A DNA stretch of 64,000 nt, from positions 97,133 to 161,132 of the forward strand of contig NZ_WTWX01000003.1 of NCBI RefSeq assembly GCF_009870785.1. Reading direction: 5' to 3'. This document shows, piece by piece, positions 53,399 to 63,621 of this stretch. Within the stretch, counting starts at the first letter, position 1; every line of letters begins with the position of its first letter. This DNA is from Paenibacillus sp. An7 (GTDB taxonomy: Bacteria > Bacillota > Bacilli > Paenibacillales > Paenibacillaceae). The translations under genes and the position numbers were made by a program. The notes beneath the pieces are model-generated. The model searched no databases, was not told the DNA's origin, and saw nothing but the letters and a program-made list of their open reading frames with translations.

Positions 53399-55630
53399 AT
53401 GCAAGAAAAAGAACCCGGTGGATATGGTAAATGGGTCGCTGGTAAAAAAACAAAATGGATCACGGTTTTAGTGTGGGTCATCTTGGCCGTTGTTTTAAAC
53501 CTTATATGGCCTGCTGTTGGTGAACAGGAAAATAACAATGCAGCCAATTTGAAAGAAAATGAACCTTCTGTTATTGCGCAAATGGTAGCAGATCGTGAGT
53601 TTCCGAGTGATTCAGGCATACCTGCTCTAATTGTTATCCATAAAGAGTCAGGCCTTGCCACTGAAGATCTGACAAAGCTACAGGAACTAACTCTTCAGCT
53701 AGAGGAGAAGCCTGTTCCTCATCAAACAGCAGTGATTCCTCTACATAAGTTACCGCCGCCAGCGCTGTCGGCACAGTTGTCTGAAGATGGAAGCACACTG
53801 GTGCTGCCTGTGTTTTTTGAAGTCGAAGCGGATGCCGAAGAACTAGGTCAAGGTCTTGATGGAATCAAGTCCAGCATGACTTCTTTATTTGGAACGAATC
53901 CATTTGATGCCGACATAGATAGTGGAGATGAGCTTAGTGCTCGTGTAACAGGTCCTGTCGGTATCTCGGTAGATGCGACCGGATTGTTTGAGAATGCGGA
54001 CGTATCCCTTCTTATCGGCACCGTGATGCTTGTACTGATTTTCTTGCTTCTTATTTACCGCTCGCCGCTGCTTGCTGTGATTCCAATAATTGCAGTTGGC
54101 TTTGCATACATTGTGACGAGTCCGATCTTAGGATTTATGGCAAAACAAGGAATTATTACTGTTGATTCACAGTCCATTTCCATCATGACGGTTCTGCTGT
54201 TTGGCGCAGGAACGGATTACTGTCTATTTATTATTTCTAAATTCCGTCAGATTTTATGGAATGAAGCAGATAAACGTAAAGCGTTGTTCCAAGCGATAAC
54301 AAGTTCTTCGGGCGCAATTGCAATGAGTGGATTTACGGTGGTTATCTCACTCTTTGCTCTTCTGCTAGCTGAATATGGTGCTTACGAGCGCTTTGCAGTT
54401 CCATTTAGTTTGTCCATTCTTATTATGTTTATTGCGAGTCTCACGTTGGTTCCCGCATTTTTGGCTATCTTCGGCCGTGCATCCTTCTATCCGTTTGTAC
54501 CAAGAACAGCAGAGATGCAGGCTGAACGTGCTCGTAAAAAAGGGAAGCCGGTACCGGCTCCACGTAAGAAAAAAGAAAGTTGGATTGGCAATGTGGTGAC
54601 AAAACGTCCTTGGACTGTCATCGTGTCGACCATTGTGGTGCTTGGGATATTAGCTTCCTTTTCACCTCAGATTAAATACACCTATGATCTATTGTCTTCT
54701 TTCCCGGAAGATGTTCCCTCAAGAGAAGGATTTACACTCATTGGGGAACAATTCACGGAAGGAGAGCTTGCCCCTGTGCAGCTGATGCTGGATACGGAAG
54801 GTAAAGATACAGATGTGAAATCGCGTCTGGAAGCACTAGATTATGTAGGAGTCGTTTCTGAACCTGAAGAAGGATCTGTAAATAGCGACATTCTCGCTTA
54901 CCAAGTCGAACTGAGTATGAATCCATATTCCATCGAAGCAATGCAGCATATTCCTGATCTTCGTTCTGAAGCAGAATCTGCTCTTGAGAGTGCAGGTGTG
55001 GCTGCACCCGGTGATAAAGTATGGATTAGCGGTCAAACAGCTGAACAATATGATACGGAACTCGCCGGAGAACATGACGCAAGACTCATTATTCCGGTCG
55101 TGGTGGGTCTAATCAGCTTGCTGCTGTTAATTTATCTTCGTTCTCTGGTGGCGATGGTATATTTGGTTGCTACCGTAATCTTGTCGTATTTCTCGGCACT
55201 TGGTCTTGGTTGGCTCGTTATTCATTACGGACTCGGTGCGGATGCAATTCAAGGCGCAATTCCGCTTTACTCCTTTGTGTTCCTAGTAGCATTAGGGGAA
55301 GATTATAATATCTTTATGATCTCGAGCATTTGGCAAAAGAGTAAAACGATGCCGCTGAAACAAGCGATTAAAGAAGGGGTAGGAGAGACCAGTTCTGTCA
55401 TTACCTCCGCTGGACTCATCCTTGCCGGTACCTTTGCCGTTCTTGCTACTTTACCAATTCAGGTACTTGTTCAGTTTGGTATTATTACAGCGATTGGAGT
55501 ATTGCTTGATACGTTTATTGTGAGACCTTTCCTTGTACCTTCAATTACGATGGTGCTTGGAGAAGTTGCTTTTTGGCCAGGTAAAAGGAAAGTTGCTGCT
55601 AAAGAAGAACAAGTTCAAACCTTTCACTAA
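53399..55630 (+). CDS. MMPL/RND family exporter (YdfJ-like)
   Basis: This 743-residue protein has two repeated halves, each with one outer loop domain and a block of about five to six membrane helices (12 in all). GAGTDYCLFIISKFR and ALGEDYNIFMISSIWQK are the conserved D-Y motifs of the proton relay. Its role is export of lipids or drugs. ATG 53399 is chosen because a GTG four codons earlier has its ribosome site one base away. It is regulated by the divergent TetR protein, by inference. Confidence 0.92.
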   Translation: MQEKEPGGYGKWVAGKKTKWITVLVWVILAVVLNLIWPAVGEQENNNAANLKENEPSVIAQMVADREFPSDSGIPALIVIHKESGLATEDLTKLQELTLQLEEKPVPHQTAVIPLHKLPPPALSAQLSEDGSTLVLPVFFEVEADAEELGQGLDGIKSSMTSLFGTNPFDADIDSGDELSARVTGPVGISVDATGLFENADVSLLIGTVMLVLIFLLLIYRSPLLAVIPIIAVGFAYIVTSPILGFMAKQGIITVDSQSISIMTVLLFGAGTDYCLFIISKFRQILWNEADKRKALFQAITSSSGAIAMSGFTVVISLFALLLAEYGAYERFAVPFSLSILIMFIASLTLVPAFLAIFGRASFYPFVPRTAEMQAERARKKGKPVPAPRKKKESWIGNVVTKRPWTVIVSTIVVLGILASFSPQIKYTYDLLSSFPEDVPSREGFTLIGEQFTEGELAPVQLMLDTEGKDTDVKSRLEALDYVGVVSEPEEGSVNSDILAYQVELSMNPYSIEAMQHIPDLRSEAESALESAGVAAPGDKVWISGQTAEQYDTELAGEHDARLIIPVVVGLISLLLLIYLRSLVAMVYLVATVILSYFSALGLGWLVIHYGLGADAIQGAIPLYSFVFLVALGEDYNIFMISSIWQKSKTMPLKQAIKEGVGETSSVITSAGLILAGTFAVLATLPIQVLVQFGIITAIGVLLDTFIVRPFLVPSITMVLGEVAFWPGKRKVAAKEEQVQTFH

Positions 55631-55650
55631 TATCGGAAAATAACAAATTA

Positions 55651-55697
55651 AAGGGGTGTGTTAGCAGATATTGAATTTGCTGACACGCCTCTTTTTT
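55651..55697 (+). terminator. Terminator of the MMPL gene
   Basis: AGGGGTGTGTTAGCA and TGCTGACACGCCTCT pair with two wobbles, followed by TTTTTT. Confidence 0.88.
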
Positions 55698-55820
55698 CTA
55701 TCTTCCCTTGATTTTCAGAGGAAGAATGGTTGCATTTGCACTTTGTAAAGACTTAAGATGAGAACATATGAGGTAAGGTTTCACACCAATAGATAAGACT
55801 AGCAGGGGGATTTTTCAAAC

Positions 55821-56771
55821 ATGACGAAGAGAAAAGTGTATTTTAATCATGACGGCGGGGTAGATGACCTTGTATCACTGTTTATGCTTCTGCAGATGGA
55901 TGATGTGGAAGTGACAGGAGTGTCTATTATTCCTGCTGATGGTTATTTGGAACCAGCTACGGATGCAAGTCGTAAAATTATTGATCGTTTCAGCACATAT
56001 CAGGTTGAAGTATCGAAATCCAATTCACGTGGTAAAAATCCGTTTCCAAGCGATTGGCGCATCCATTCTTTTTATGTTGATGCACTTCCTATATTGAATG
56101 AATCCGGAACAATGGAAGCTCCATTGTCTGAATTACCTGCACATAAGCACCTTATTGAGACCCTACGCAAGACGGAAGAAAAAACAATTCTCGTATTCAC
56201 TGGCCCCCTTACAGACTTATCTCGCGCTCTGGAAGAGGCACCGGAGATTGAAGAGAAGATTGAGAAGCTGGTATGGATGGGAGGAACCTTTGAAAAAGGG
56301 AATGTCCAGGAACCAGAGCACGATGGAACGGCAGAATGGAATGTATATTGGGACCCAGAAGCAGCTTATCAAGTTTGGCAGACAGGGATTGAGATTGACC
56401 TTGTTGCGCTTGAAAGTACGAATAAAGTACCGCTCACGCCGGCAGTTCGTAATCGCTGGGCGAAAGAGCGCTGCTATGAAGGTGTAGACTTCCTTGGTAA
56501 CTGTTATTCGGGAGTACCTCCGCTTGTATACAGTGAGACCAATTCAACCTATTATTTGTGGGATGTACTTACCACAGCCGCGCTGGGACGAGAAGAACTT
56601 GTAAAGCGCAAAGTGGTGAAGTGCAGCGTGATTCCAGATGGGCCAAGTCAGGGGCGCACCGTTATAGATCCAGCTGGAAAACCAGTTAATCTAGTCTATG
56701 ATACCGACCCGGATGCATTTTTCTCCTATCTCACAGAGTTAGCTAAAAAAGCAGCACCAAAAAGATATTAA
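55821..56771 (+). CDS. Nucleoside hydrolase (IunH family)
   Basis: This 316-residue enzyme splits nucleosides to ribose and base. The calcium site is HDGGVDD (10-16), a variant of the usual DTDPGIDD in which the first Asp is His10. FTGPLTDLSRAL, VWMGGTFEKGN, AEWNVYWDPEAA (the N-x3-DPEA motif) and CSVIPDGPSQGRTVIDP are seen. AGGGGG precedes the ATG. The first-Asp change is uncommon and could affect metal binding. Confidence 0.9.
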   Translation: MTKRKVYFNHDGGVDDLVSLFMLLQMDDVEVTGVSIIPADGYLEPATDASRKIIDRFSTYQVEVSKSNSRGKNPFPSDWRIHSFYVDALPILNESGTMEAPLSELPAHKHLIETLRKTEEKTILVFTGPLTDLSRALEEAPEIEEKIEKLVWMGGTFEKGNVQEPEHDGTAEWNVYWDPEAAYQVWQTGIEIDLVALESTNKVPLTPAVRNRWAKERCYEGVDFLGNCYSGVPPLVYSETNSTYYLWDVLTTAALGREELVKRKVVKCSVIPDGPSQGRTVIDPAGKPVNLVYDTDPDAFFSYLTELAKKAAPKRY

Positions 56772-56810
56772 GCTTCATCTATAGAAGCAAAGGTTGACAT
56801 GGAATAACCT

Positions 56811-57638
56811 TTGCAATATCAACCACTGCCGTTCATTCAAGTTGCTGCTGAGCGCTTAGAAGAAGGGCAGTGGTTTGTTTGTATAGTAAGGCTAGGCGAG
56901 GAAGAAGGGAATTTACAGATGAATGATAAACTCGTCCTATGTATTCCAGGACAGTGGAAAGAGGAAGACAAACTAATACGAAAACTGACAAGAAAAAGCA
57001 GCGGGGAATATTCTCTTACTGGCGGTCTCTTGCTCGATACGAAGCGAAACCGTGCTTTTGAAATAAGGATTGAGGAGCAGGATCCAAGACTCGCGGAAGC
57101 TTTTTATTTATCCTCTAAAGGTGATTTCTCAGACAAGACGATGCAAAAGGTAGAAAAGCATACAAAGGTCATTTATCTGTCTGGCTATATGGGTTCCGTC
57201 GAAGCGGTCCAGCGAATGATTGCTCCTGTACAGATGCTGCTGGCATGCGGGGGAGTTGCTGTCAAAATCGAGAATTGTGATAAAGCATTTACTCCGGAAG
57301 AGTGGAATATGATCGGGGAAGAAGCGCGGCTTGATCAATTGCTTAATACGATGATCAGTTATATGCAGGATGAACATTATTTTTACTCCTGCGGGATGCA
57401 GATGTTTGGTTTGCCTGATGTAGCTCTGAGCAAAGAAACAGATCCGGATGCCTCCTTGCAGGTTATGTCCCAGTTTTTGTACCTTATGATGAATGCAAGG
57501 GAAGGAACGAAAGATAAATTAAATGAGTTCAAATTGTATGGGACCACGTATCAATATCATCATCAGGAAAGTTTCTTTCAAGAAGAGAGTTCTCATATAA
57601 CCAATCCGTACGGCATTTATGTGTTAACTGAGATGTAG
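56811..57638 (+). CDS. DUF4261-like protein of unknown function
   Basis: This 275-residue soluble protein contains QMLLACGGVAVKIENCDKAF, resembling DUF4261, and HYFYSCGMQMFGLPDVALSK. The TTG at 56811 lacks a clear ribosome site; ATG 56920 (MNDKLVLCIPGQWKEE) with GAAGAAGGG is an alternative that would drop 36 residues. It lies between a nucleoside hydrolase and a HAD hydrolase in one likely transcript. No catalytic motif is recognised. Confidence 0.65.
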   Translation: MQYQPLPFIQVAAERLEEGQWFVCIVRLGEEEGNLQMNDKLVLCIPGQWKEEDKLIRKLTRKSSGEYSLTGGLLLDTKRNRAFEIRIEEQDPRLAEAFYLSSKGDFSDKTMQKVEKHTKVIYLSGYMGSVEAVQRMIAPVQMLLACGGVAVKIENCDKAFTPEEWNMIGEEARLDQLLNTMISYMQDEHYFYSCGMQMFGLPDVALSKETDPDASLQVMSQFLYLMMNAREGTKDKLNEFKLYGTTYQYHHQESFFQEESSHITNPYGIYVLTEM

Positions 57639-57655
57639 GAAGAGGAGGCAATCTT

Positions 57656-58396
57656 TTGGCTGATAGCGTACAAAAAGCAGTGTTCTTTGATGTCGATGAC
57701 ACACTCTATGATCATTTATTACCACTTCGCTCTGCCTTGCAGGAGGCTGTAGGTTTAGCGGTTGATATGCCATATGAAGATATTTATTACCGGTTCCGTT
57801 ATTATAGCGATTTGTTATCAGAAGAGAAGAATTTATCTGCTGTACCTGAAAAAGAGGCGTTAGCTGATATGCGCAGACGCCGCTTTATGCTGGCTTTAGC
57901 AGAATTCGGGGTCTTCCTCAATGAAAAAGAAGCGGAAGCTGCTCAGACAGCTTATGTAAATAGACAGTTTCAGATTCAGCCTTTCCACGGTGCTATGGAA
58001 CTGATTGAGACACTGACTCATTCAGGAATAAAGGTGGGTCTAATTACGAATGGACCAGCAAAGCATCAACAGAAGAAGCTGAAAGCACTGCAAGTGCATA
58101 GGTACATTCCGGAGGATATGATCTTTGTATCCGGTGGAGTTGGTTATGCCAAACCTGATGTTAGACTGTTTGAACATGTAAATACGATCACAAAGACTTC
58201 TCCTGAGCACAGTTACTACATTGGTGATTCATGGCGAAATGATGTGGTAGGGGCGATCAAAGCAGGCTGGACCGTACTTTGGTACAATCACCGGAACGCG
58301 GAAGCCGAATCGGACCATCGTCCGCATTTTATAGTTCATAATTATGAGGAAATTAAAGATAGCTTGCTTTCGATAGCGGGACTGCAAAAGGTGTAA
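57656..58396 (+). CDS. HAD family hydrolase
   Basis: This 246-residue phosphatase-like protein has nucleophile motif FFDVDDTLYDH (Asp12, Asp14), motif II VGLITNGPAKHQQKKL, Lys in GYAKPDVRLFEH and motif IV YYIGDSWRNDVVGAIKAGW. The helical cap at 20-100 suits small phosphorylated substrates (group with YjjG/pyrimidine phosphatases). TTG start with GAGGAGG seven bases before it. The nearby nucleoside hydrolase suggests a nucleotide substrate. Confidence 0.9.
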   Translation: MADSVQKAVFFDVDDTLYDHLLPLRSALQEAVGLAVDMPYEDIYYRFRYYSDLLSEEKNLSAVPEKEALADMRRRRFMLALAEFGVFLNEKEAEAAQTAYVNRQFQIQPFHGAMELIETLTHSGIKVGLITNGPAKHQQKKLKALQVHRYIPEDMIFVSGGVGYAKPDVRLFEHVNTITKTSPEHSYYIGDSWRNDVVGAIKAGWTVLWYNHRNAEAESDHRPHFIVHNYEEIKDSLLSIAGLQKV

Positions 58397-58404
58397 AAGT
58401 AAGA

Positions 58405-58454
58405 CATGGAAGAGCGATCACAATGACTTTTTGATCGTTCTTCCATGTTTTTTT
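58405..58454 (+). terminator. Terminator after the HAD gene
   Basis: CATGGAAGA plus CGATCA pairs with TGATCG plus TCTTCCATG, followed by seven T. Confidence 0.92.
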
Positions 58455-58561
58455 ATATCCAGATGGGGCATTCTAACCTTGCAATAGAAGCCTCTGTTGT
58501 TACGTTTCATCAAATCTTCATCTATTAAATGTGGAGGTAAGTTTCCCTTTTTCGAAAACCA

Positions 58562-58598
58562 TGCTATAATAATATTAGGATTTAGATTAAGTCTAAAT
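58562..58598 (+). promoter_or_regulatory. dps promoter with PerR/Fur-like palindrome
   Basis: TGCTATAAT (58562-58570) is an extended -10. ATTTAGATTAAGTCTAAAT (58580-58598) is a perfect 7-bp inverted repeat with a 5-bp centre, at the likely start of transcription. As a 7-1-7 site it resembles PerR boxes in outline (TTA/TAA ends) but not in every base. Confidence 0.65.
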
Positions 58599-58667
58599 TA
58601 AAAGTCTATGATAAGTATCACTAAATCAACATTCACTTCCATTTTCAAATAAAAAGGAGATCTAACT

Positions 58668-59144
58668 ATGACAACTCAAACCAATCAAACCAACCAATCA
58701 CAAGGTGTACAAAAACTGCATGATGCATTAAATCGACAAATCGCTGGATGGTCTGTGCTATACACAAAACTTCATAACTTCCACTGGTATGTAAAAGGAA
58801 CTCACTTCTTCACCCTGCATGAGAAATTTGAAGAATTCTATAATGAAGTAACAGGACATATGGATGTTGTAGCAGAACGCTTGCTTGCTATTGGAGGTTC
58901 TCCGGTTGCTACACTGAAAGAACATCTGAATCTTTCTCCAATTCAAGAAGTAGAGGGCAGCAAAACAGCAGAACAAATGGTTCAAGCTTTGGTTGAAGAC
59001 TTTACTACCATGGTTGAAGTGCTCGAAGAAGGTAAAGAAGCAGCCGAAGAAATGGGTGATGACAGCACAGCTGATCTTATGATTGGCAACCAAGAAACGC
59101 TGCAAAAACATATTTGGATGCTTAATGCTTTTCTTGGCAAATAA
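58668..59144 (+). CDS. dps: Dps-family ferritin-like stress protein
   Basis: This 158-residue protein is of Dps/MrgA type, forming a 12-subunit shell that oxidises and stores iron and protects DNA. LHNFHWYVKGTHFFTLHEKF holds the ferroxidase His; MDVVAERLLAIGGSPVATLK holds Asp/Glu ligands. The N-terminus is Gln/Asn/Thr-rich. AAAGGAG precedes the ATG. A PerR-like palindrome upstream fits peroxide control. Confidence 0.93.
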   Translation: MTTQTNQTNQSQGVQKLHDALNRQIAGWSVLYTKLHNFHWYVKGTHFFTLHEKFEEFYNEVTGHMDVVAERLLAIGGSPVATLKEHLNLSPIQEVEGSKTAEQMVQALVEDFTTMVEVLEEGKEAAEEMGDDSTADLMIGNQETLQKHIWMLNAFLGK

Positions 59145-59300
59145 GTAGCTGAACTCACGATTGGTGAATATAAAGTGAACATATGACCCATATGATGGTT
59201 TTGTAAGCAGTCGAACCGTATAATGGAAATATTCCATTCGTTCTCCTGAGTTTAGGACGAGTTCTCTGGTATGACGCGTTATTATGAGGAGATTATCGGT

Positions 59301-60482
59301 ATGACAAATACACATGATATGTGGAAAGAAGTAAGCACATTTATATACACTTGTTATGAGGAGCTGGGTCTTCGCCGTGAAGCGGCAGAAGCCCGGCTTC
59401 TTGACATTCAGCGGGAAATAGAAGATTCGGGTACGTATAGACATACCCAGCAGGAGCTTGAGTATGGGATTAAGTTAGCATGGCGTAACAGTAATCGCTG
59501 TATAGGACGATTATCATGGCAATCCATACGGCTTGTAGATGCGAGAGAGGCAGGGAGTGCAGAACAGGTAGCGGAGTGTTTATTTCAGCATATCCGTACA
59601 GCTACCAATCATGGAAAAGTGATTCCACTGCTTACTCTTTTTGCTCCAAGTACACCAGAAGGAGCCGATCCAGTCCGCATCTGGAACCATCAGCTCATTC
59701 GTTATGCTGGTTATGAAACGAGCAGCGGTATAGTGGGGGATCCGGCTTCCGTCGTCTTCACCAAAGAAGCAATGAAACTCGGCTGGCAAGGCAATGGCAC
59801 AGATTACGATGTGCTTCCGCTCGTCATAGAAATAGCAGGCCATAAGCCTGTGTATGTACCAATACCGAAGGATCTCATTATGGAAGTGGACATAGAGCAT
59901 CCTGATTATCCTGAGATGAAGTCGCTTGGACTAAGATGGTATGCGGTACCTATGATCTCCGATATGAGGCTAGAGATCGGGGGAATTCAGTATCCGGCAG
60001 CCCCTTTTAATGGATGGTATATGGGAACGGAGATCGGAGCAAGAAATTTAGCGGACCCTTTCCGTTATAATAAGCTTCCCGCTATGGCAAAGGTTATGGG
60101 GCTGGATACAACAAGTGAAGCAAGCCTTTGGCGGGATAAGGCACTCGTGGAACTGAATATCGCGGTACTTCACTCCTTCCGGATGAGTGGCGTCAGCATC
60201 GTGGACCATCATACGGCTGCCAATCAGCTGGCAAAGTTTGAAGAGAGAGAAGCAGAGGCCGGCAGAGAAGTGACCGGGAATTGGACCTGGCTTATTCCGC
60301 CGCTGTCACCGGCGACGACACATATTTTTCATAAGTCCTATTCGAATCAAGTGAGAAAGCCCAATTTCTTTCATCAACCAGCACCTTACACGAAAAATCA
60401 GGATGACAACCTTTCGGAAAAAAGGTCCAGTCAGAAGGAAGAAGCAAATTCTGCTATCGCAAAGTGTCCTTTTCATGGATAA
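59301..60482 (+). CDS. nos: Nitric oxide synthase oxygenase
   Basis: This 393-residue heme enzyme makes NO from arginine with a borrowed reductase. The heme-ligand Cys67 lies in AWRNSNRCIGRL. The arginine site is in FNGWYMGTEIGARNLADPFR, and WTWLIPPLSPATTHIFHKSY is near the pterin pocket. Bacillus enzymes are about 360 residues; this one has a C-terminal tail ending AIAKCPFHG. ATG 59301 has GAGGAG nine bases before it; an ATG ten codons earlier has none. It lies downstream of dps on the same strand, which fits oxidative stress defence. Confidence 0.95.
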   Translation: MTNTHDMWKEVSTFIYTCYEELGLRREAAEARLLDIQREIEDSGTYRHTQQELEYGIKLAWRNSNRCIGRLSWQSIRLVDAREAGSAEQVAECLFQHIRTATNHGKVIPLLTLFAPSTPEGADPVRIWNHQLIRYAGYETSSGIVGDPASVVFTKEAMKLGWQGNGTDYDVLPLVIEIAGHKPVYVPIPKDLIMEVDIEHPDYPEMKSLGLRWYAVPMISDMRLEIGGIQYPAAPFNGWYMGTEIGARNLADPFRYNKLPAMAKVMGLDTTSEASLWRDKALVELNIAVLHSFRMSGVSIVDHHTAANQLAKFEEREAEAGREVTGNWTWLIPPLSPATTHIFHKSYSNQVRKPNFFHQPAPYTKNQDDNLSEKRSSQKEEANSAIAKCPFHG

Positions 60483-60865
60483 AATATTTTGTTTTTTGGT
60501 AAATTCATAGAATCGTAGGCTAAGTGATTACGAAATGGTACAATATATAGAGCAGGGACCAGAGCATCTCAGAGGTCAATAAAACCTTAGGAGATGCTTT
60601 TTTGCGGAAGTAACGACAAATTTGAAGTTTATAGACACGGCTTTTATTCCGTTTATTGGGCGATAAATACAATATTGGAAATATGCCCGGGATAAAATAT
60701 CGAAGAAAGAAGTAAACTTCATAGAATGATAAAAAAATGGGTTGCGCAATTAGATGATTTCTATATAATAAGTTGCGACATGTGCCCGAACGGATCTGCA
60801 GTAATATGCTTCAATGAACTAGAAGGCGCAAGGTAATCCCCTGAAAAAGGAGGTTTTTCTATCAT
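60483..60865 (+). promoter_or_regulatory. nos-potA intergenic region with possible potA promoter
   Basis: These 383 bp hold the nos terminator and, at 60742-60747 and 60764-60769, TTGCGC and TATAAT spaced by 16 bp, a possible promoter about 95 bp before potA. No gene is supported. Confidence 0.5.
60563..60603 (+). terminator. Terminator of nos
   Basis: AGCATCTC and GAGATGCT pair, with inner AGGT/ACCT, followed by six T. Confidence 0.9.
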
Positions 60866-62020
60866 ATGATAAACCAAGACTCCATTATCCGGTTCGAAAG
60901 CGTGACAAAACGATATGATGAGGATGATCCCATCCTTAAATCGGTCAGCTTTGAAATCGAACGCGGTAAATTTTATACGCTGCTGGGTCCATCTGGATGC
61001 GGCAAAACTACGATCCTTCGGCTGATTGCAGGCTTTACGGAGCCTTCCGAAGGAAATATTTATTTTAATGGCAAAATTATTAACCGTGTTCCTGCACATG
61101 AACGTCAGGTAAACACCGTATTTCAGGACTATGCATTATTCCCGCATCTGAATGTATTTGAGAACGTAGCATTTGGGCTGCGGATCAAAAAGATGAAGAA
61201 TGCAGAGATCAAAGAGAAAGTGGAGAACGCTCTTCGTTTTGTCAATCTGGCTGGATACGGAAACCGGGAGATTACTGAAATGTCTGGCGGTCAACGTCAG
61301 CGGGTAGCAATTGCTCGGGCAATCGTTAATGAACCAGAGATCATTCTGCTGGACGAGCCTTTGTCTGCGCTTGACCTCAAACTTCGTACCGAGATGCAGT
61401 ATGAGTTGCGTGAACTTCAGCAACGTCTGGGTATCACTTTTATTTTTGTAACTCATGATCAGGAAGAAGCACTTGCGATGTCTGATGAAATCTTTGTACT
61501 CAATGAAGGGGTCATTCAGCAAAGTGGAACACCACTCGATATCTACGATGAACCGATTAACCGATTTGTAGCTGATTTTATCGGGGAATCCAACATTGTC
61601 TCAGGAAGAATGAAACAAGACTTCTTAGTTGAGTTTGCAGGAAAGACGTATGAGTGTGTTGACCAAGGGCTTAGACCTGACGAACCGATTGAGATTGTTA
61701 TTCGCCCAGAAGATCTCGAGATTACAACACCTGAGCGAGGAAAACTCCAAGTGCGGGTAGACTCTCAGTTATTCCGCGGCGTGCATTATGAAATTTCAAG
61801 TTACGATGATATGGGCAACGAATGGCTTGTACATTCTACGAAACGCGCTACCGTTGGGGAAAGAATCGGTCTTTATTTTGATCCAGAAGCCATTCATGTA
61901 ATGCGCTTTGGTGAAACAGAAGAAGAATTTGATAAACGGCTGGAATCTTATGAATCCAATCTTGAGGATGCGGAGAAGACTTCAGAGGGTAAGGTTCAAG
62001 AGGTAAATCATGAATCGTAG
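60866..62020 (+). CDS. potA: Spermidine/putrescine ABC transporter ATPase
   Basis: This 384-residue ATPase has Walker [10 protein letters not shown] (about 40-48), Q-loop [19 protein letters not shown], signature [14 protein letters not shown], Walker [17 protein letters not shown] and a C-terminal TOBE domain (about 280-360). The length and TOBE part fit PotA. The last 25 residues are acidic and extra. GGAGG lies twelve bases before the ATG. It is the first gene of potABCD. Confidence 0.94.
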   Translation: MINQDSIIRFESVTKRYDEDDPILKSVSFEIERGKFYTLLGPSGCGKTTILRLIAGFTEPSEGNIYFNGKIINRVPAHERQVNTVFQDYALFPHLNVFENVAFGLRIKKMKNAEIKEKVENALRFVNLAGYGNREITEMSGGQRQRVAIARAIVNEPEIILLDEPLSALDLKLRTEMQYELRELQQRLGITFIFVTHDQEEALAMSDEIFVLNEGVIQQSGTPLDIYDEPINRFVADFIGESNIVSGRMKQDFLVEFAGKTYECVDQGLRPDEPIEIVIRPEDLEITTPERGKLQVRVDSQLFRGVHYEISSYDDMGNEWLVHSTKRATVGERIGLYFDPEAIHVMRFGETEEEFDKRLESYESNLEDAEKTSEGKVQEVNHES

Positions 62021-62831
62021 TTTAAAGAACCGCAACTTCTACCTGATCCCCTACATGTTTTGGATCATTTTCTTCGTCGTTGCTCCGATTCTGTTAATTG
62101 TGTATTACTCCTTCTTCAATGTTGAAGGTCAATTTACATTTGAGAATTACGTGAAATTCTTTACACCTGTATATTTGAAAATGACACTCAGCTCATTCTG
62201 GTATGCACTGTTGATTACTGTGTTTGCATTGCTTATTTCGTATCCAACCGCTTATTTACTTACGAAAACCAAACATAAACAGTTATGGTTGTTACTCGTT
62301 ATTTTGCCAAGCTGGATTAATCTTTTGCTTAAGGCTTACGCATTTATTGGCCTGTTTGGCACGTACGGATTTGCCAACGCGATACTCGAAACGATTGGGA
62401 TTGGTACGCAGCAGATTCTATTCACGGATTTTAGCTTTGTTTTCGTATCCGTATATATCTTCATTCCGTTTATGATTCTGCCGATCTTTAATGCGCTTGA
62501 AGAGCTGAATCCTTCCCTTATCTATGCAGCTCGAGATTTGGGGGCATCTTCATGGACAACATTCCGGCGCGTTATTTTTCCACTGACACTAAGCGGAGTG
62601 CGCTCGGGAATTCAGGCTGTATTTATTCCGGCTTTGTCCCTGTTTATGATTACAAGACTTATTGCCGGTAACCGGGTAATTACCCTGGGTACTGCAATTG
62701 AACAGCATTTCTTAGTAACACAAGATTGGGGAATGGGAGCAACGATTGCCGTCTTCCTCATCATTATTATGATTGCCATTATGTTTATTAGTGGGCGTGG
62801 AAAGCGGGGTGTACCTCATGGGAAGAAATAG
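62010..62831 (+). CDS. potB: Spermidine/putrescine ABC transporter permease PotB
   Basis: This 273-residue permease has six membrane helices. The coupling loop is [20 protein letters not shown]. Its start overlaps potA by 11 bases. PotB and PotC together form the membrane channel. Confidence 0.93.
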   Translation: MNRSLKNRNFYLIPYMFWIIFFVVAPILLIVYYSFFNVEGQFTFENYVKFFTPVYLKMTLSSFWYALLITVFALLISYPTAYLLTKTKHKQLWLLLVILPSWINLLLKAYAFIGLFGTYGFANAILETIGIGTQQILFTDFSFVFVSVYIFIPFMILPIFNALEELNPSLIYAARDLGASSWTTFRRVIFPLTLSGVRSGIQAVFIPALSLFMITRLIAGNRVITLGTAIEQHFLVTQDWGMGATIAVFLIIIMIAIMFISGRGKRGVPHGKK

Positions 62832-63621
62832 TAAGCTGTCAAATGTATATCTGTTTATTGTTTTTGCCATTTTGTACATGCCGATTCTTTACCTGATCTA
62901 CTATTCATTCAATAGTGGCGGAACCATGCAGAACTTTGAAGGCTTCACTCTGGAGTGGTACGAGGAAGTATTTGCGGATACGCGGCTGCTGATTATCGTG
63001 CTGAATACCTTTGTGATTGCACTTCTGTCTGCGGTGGCTTCCACAATCCTGGGCGTGGCTGGTGCTCTAGCGATTCATCAGGTTCGCCGTAAACGTAACA
63101 AGAACACCCTGCTGTCTTTAAACAATGTACTCATTGTAAGTCCGGATGTAATTATCGGTGCATCCTTCCTTATCTTCTTTACGATGCTGGGGATTCAATT
63201 AGGATTTACTTCGGTACTCTTATCACATATTGCATTTAGTGTACCGATTGTCGTGATCATGGTACTGCCTAAGCTGCAAGAGATGAGTTCTACGCTTATT
63301 GATGCGGCACGTGATCTCGGTGCATCGAGTTGGCAGGTGCTGACAAAAGTTATTTTACCTTTTGTAAAGCCAGGAATTTTTGCTGGATTCTTTATGGCCC
63401 TGACCTATTCACTGGACGATTTCGCAGTTACTTTCTTTGTTACCGGGAATGGATTCTCAACGCTGTCAATAGAGATCTACTCGAGGGCAAGACAAGGGGT
63501 ATCTCTGTCCATTAATGCTTTATCGACGCTGTTGTTCTTACTGACCATTATTCTGGTAGTAGGTTACTACTTTATCAATACACGTAACAACAAGCTTCAA
63601 GGAAAGGGGCTGAGACCATGA
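62818..63621 (+). CDS. potC: Spermidine/putrescine ABC transporter permease PotC
   Basis: This 267-residue permease has six membrane helices. The coupling loop is [20 protein letters not shown], nearly the same as in PotB. YSLDDFAVTFFVTGNGFSTL is typical of PotC. ATG 62818 with GGGGTG upstream is preferred over a longer frame to 62773. It overlaps potB by 14 bases. Confidence 0.93.
   Translation: MGRNSKLSNVYLFIVFAILYMPILYLIYYSFNSGGTMQNFEGFTLEWYEEVFADTRLLIIVLNTFVIALLSAVASTILGVAGALAIHQVRRKRNKNTLLSLNNVLIVSPDVIIGASFLIFFTMLGIQLGFTSVLLSHIAFSVPIVVIMVLPKLQEMSSTLIDAARDLGASSWQVLTKVILPFVKPGIFAGFFMALTYSLDDFAVTFFVTGNGFSTLSIEIYSRARQGVSLSINALSTLLFLLTIILVVGYYFINTRNNKLQGKGLRP

Noticed and set aside
58758..59444. 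228-codon frame opposite dps and nos
   Set aside because: Covers two clear genes on the other strand and has no ribosome site.
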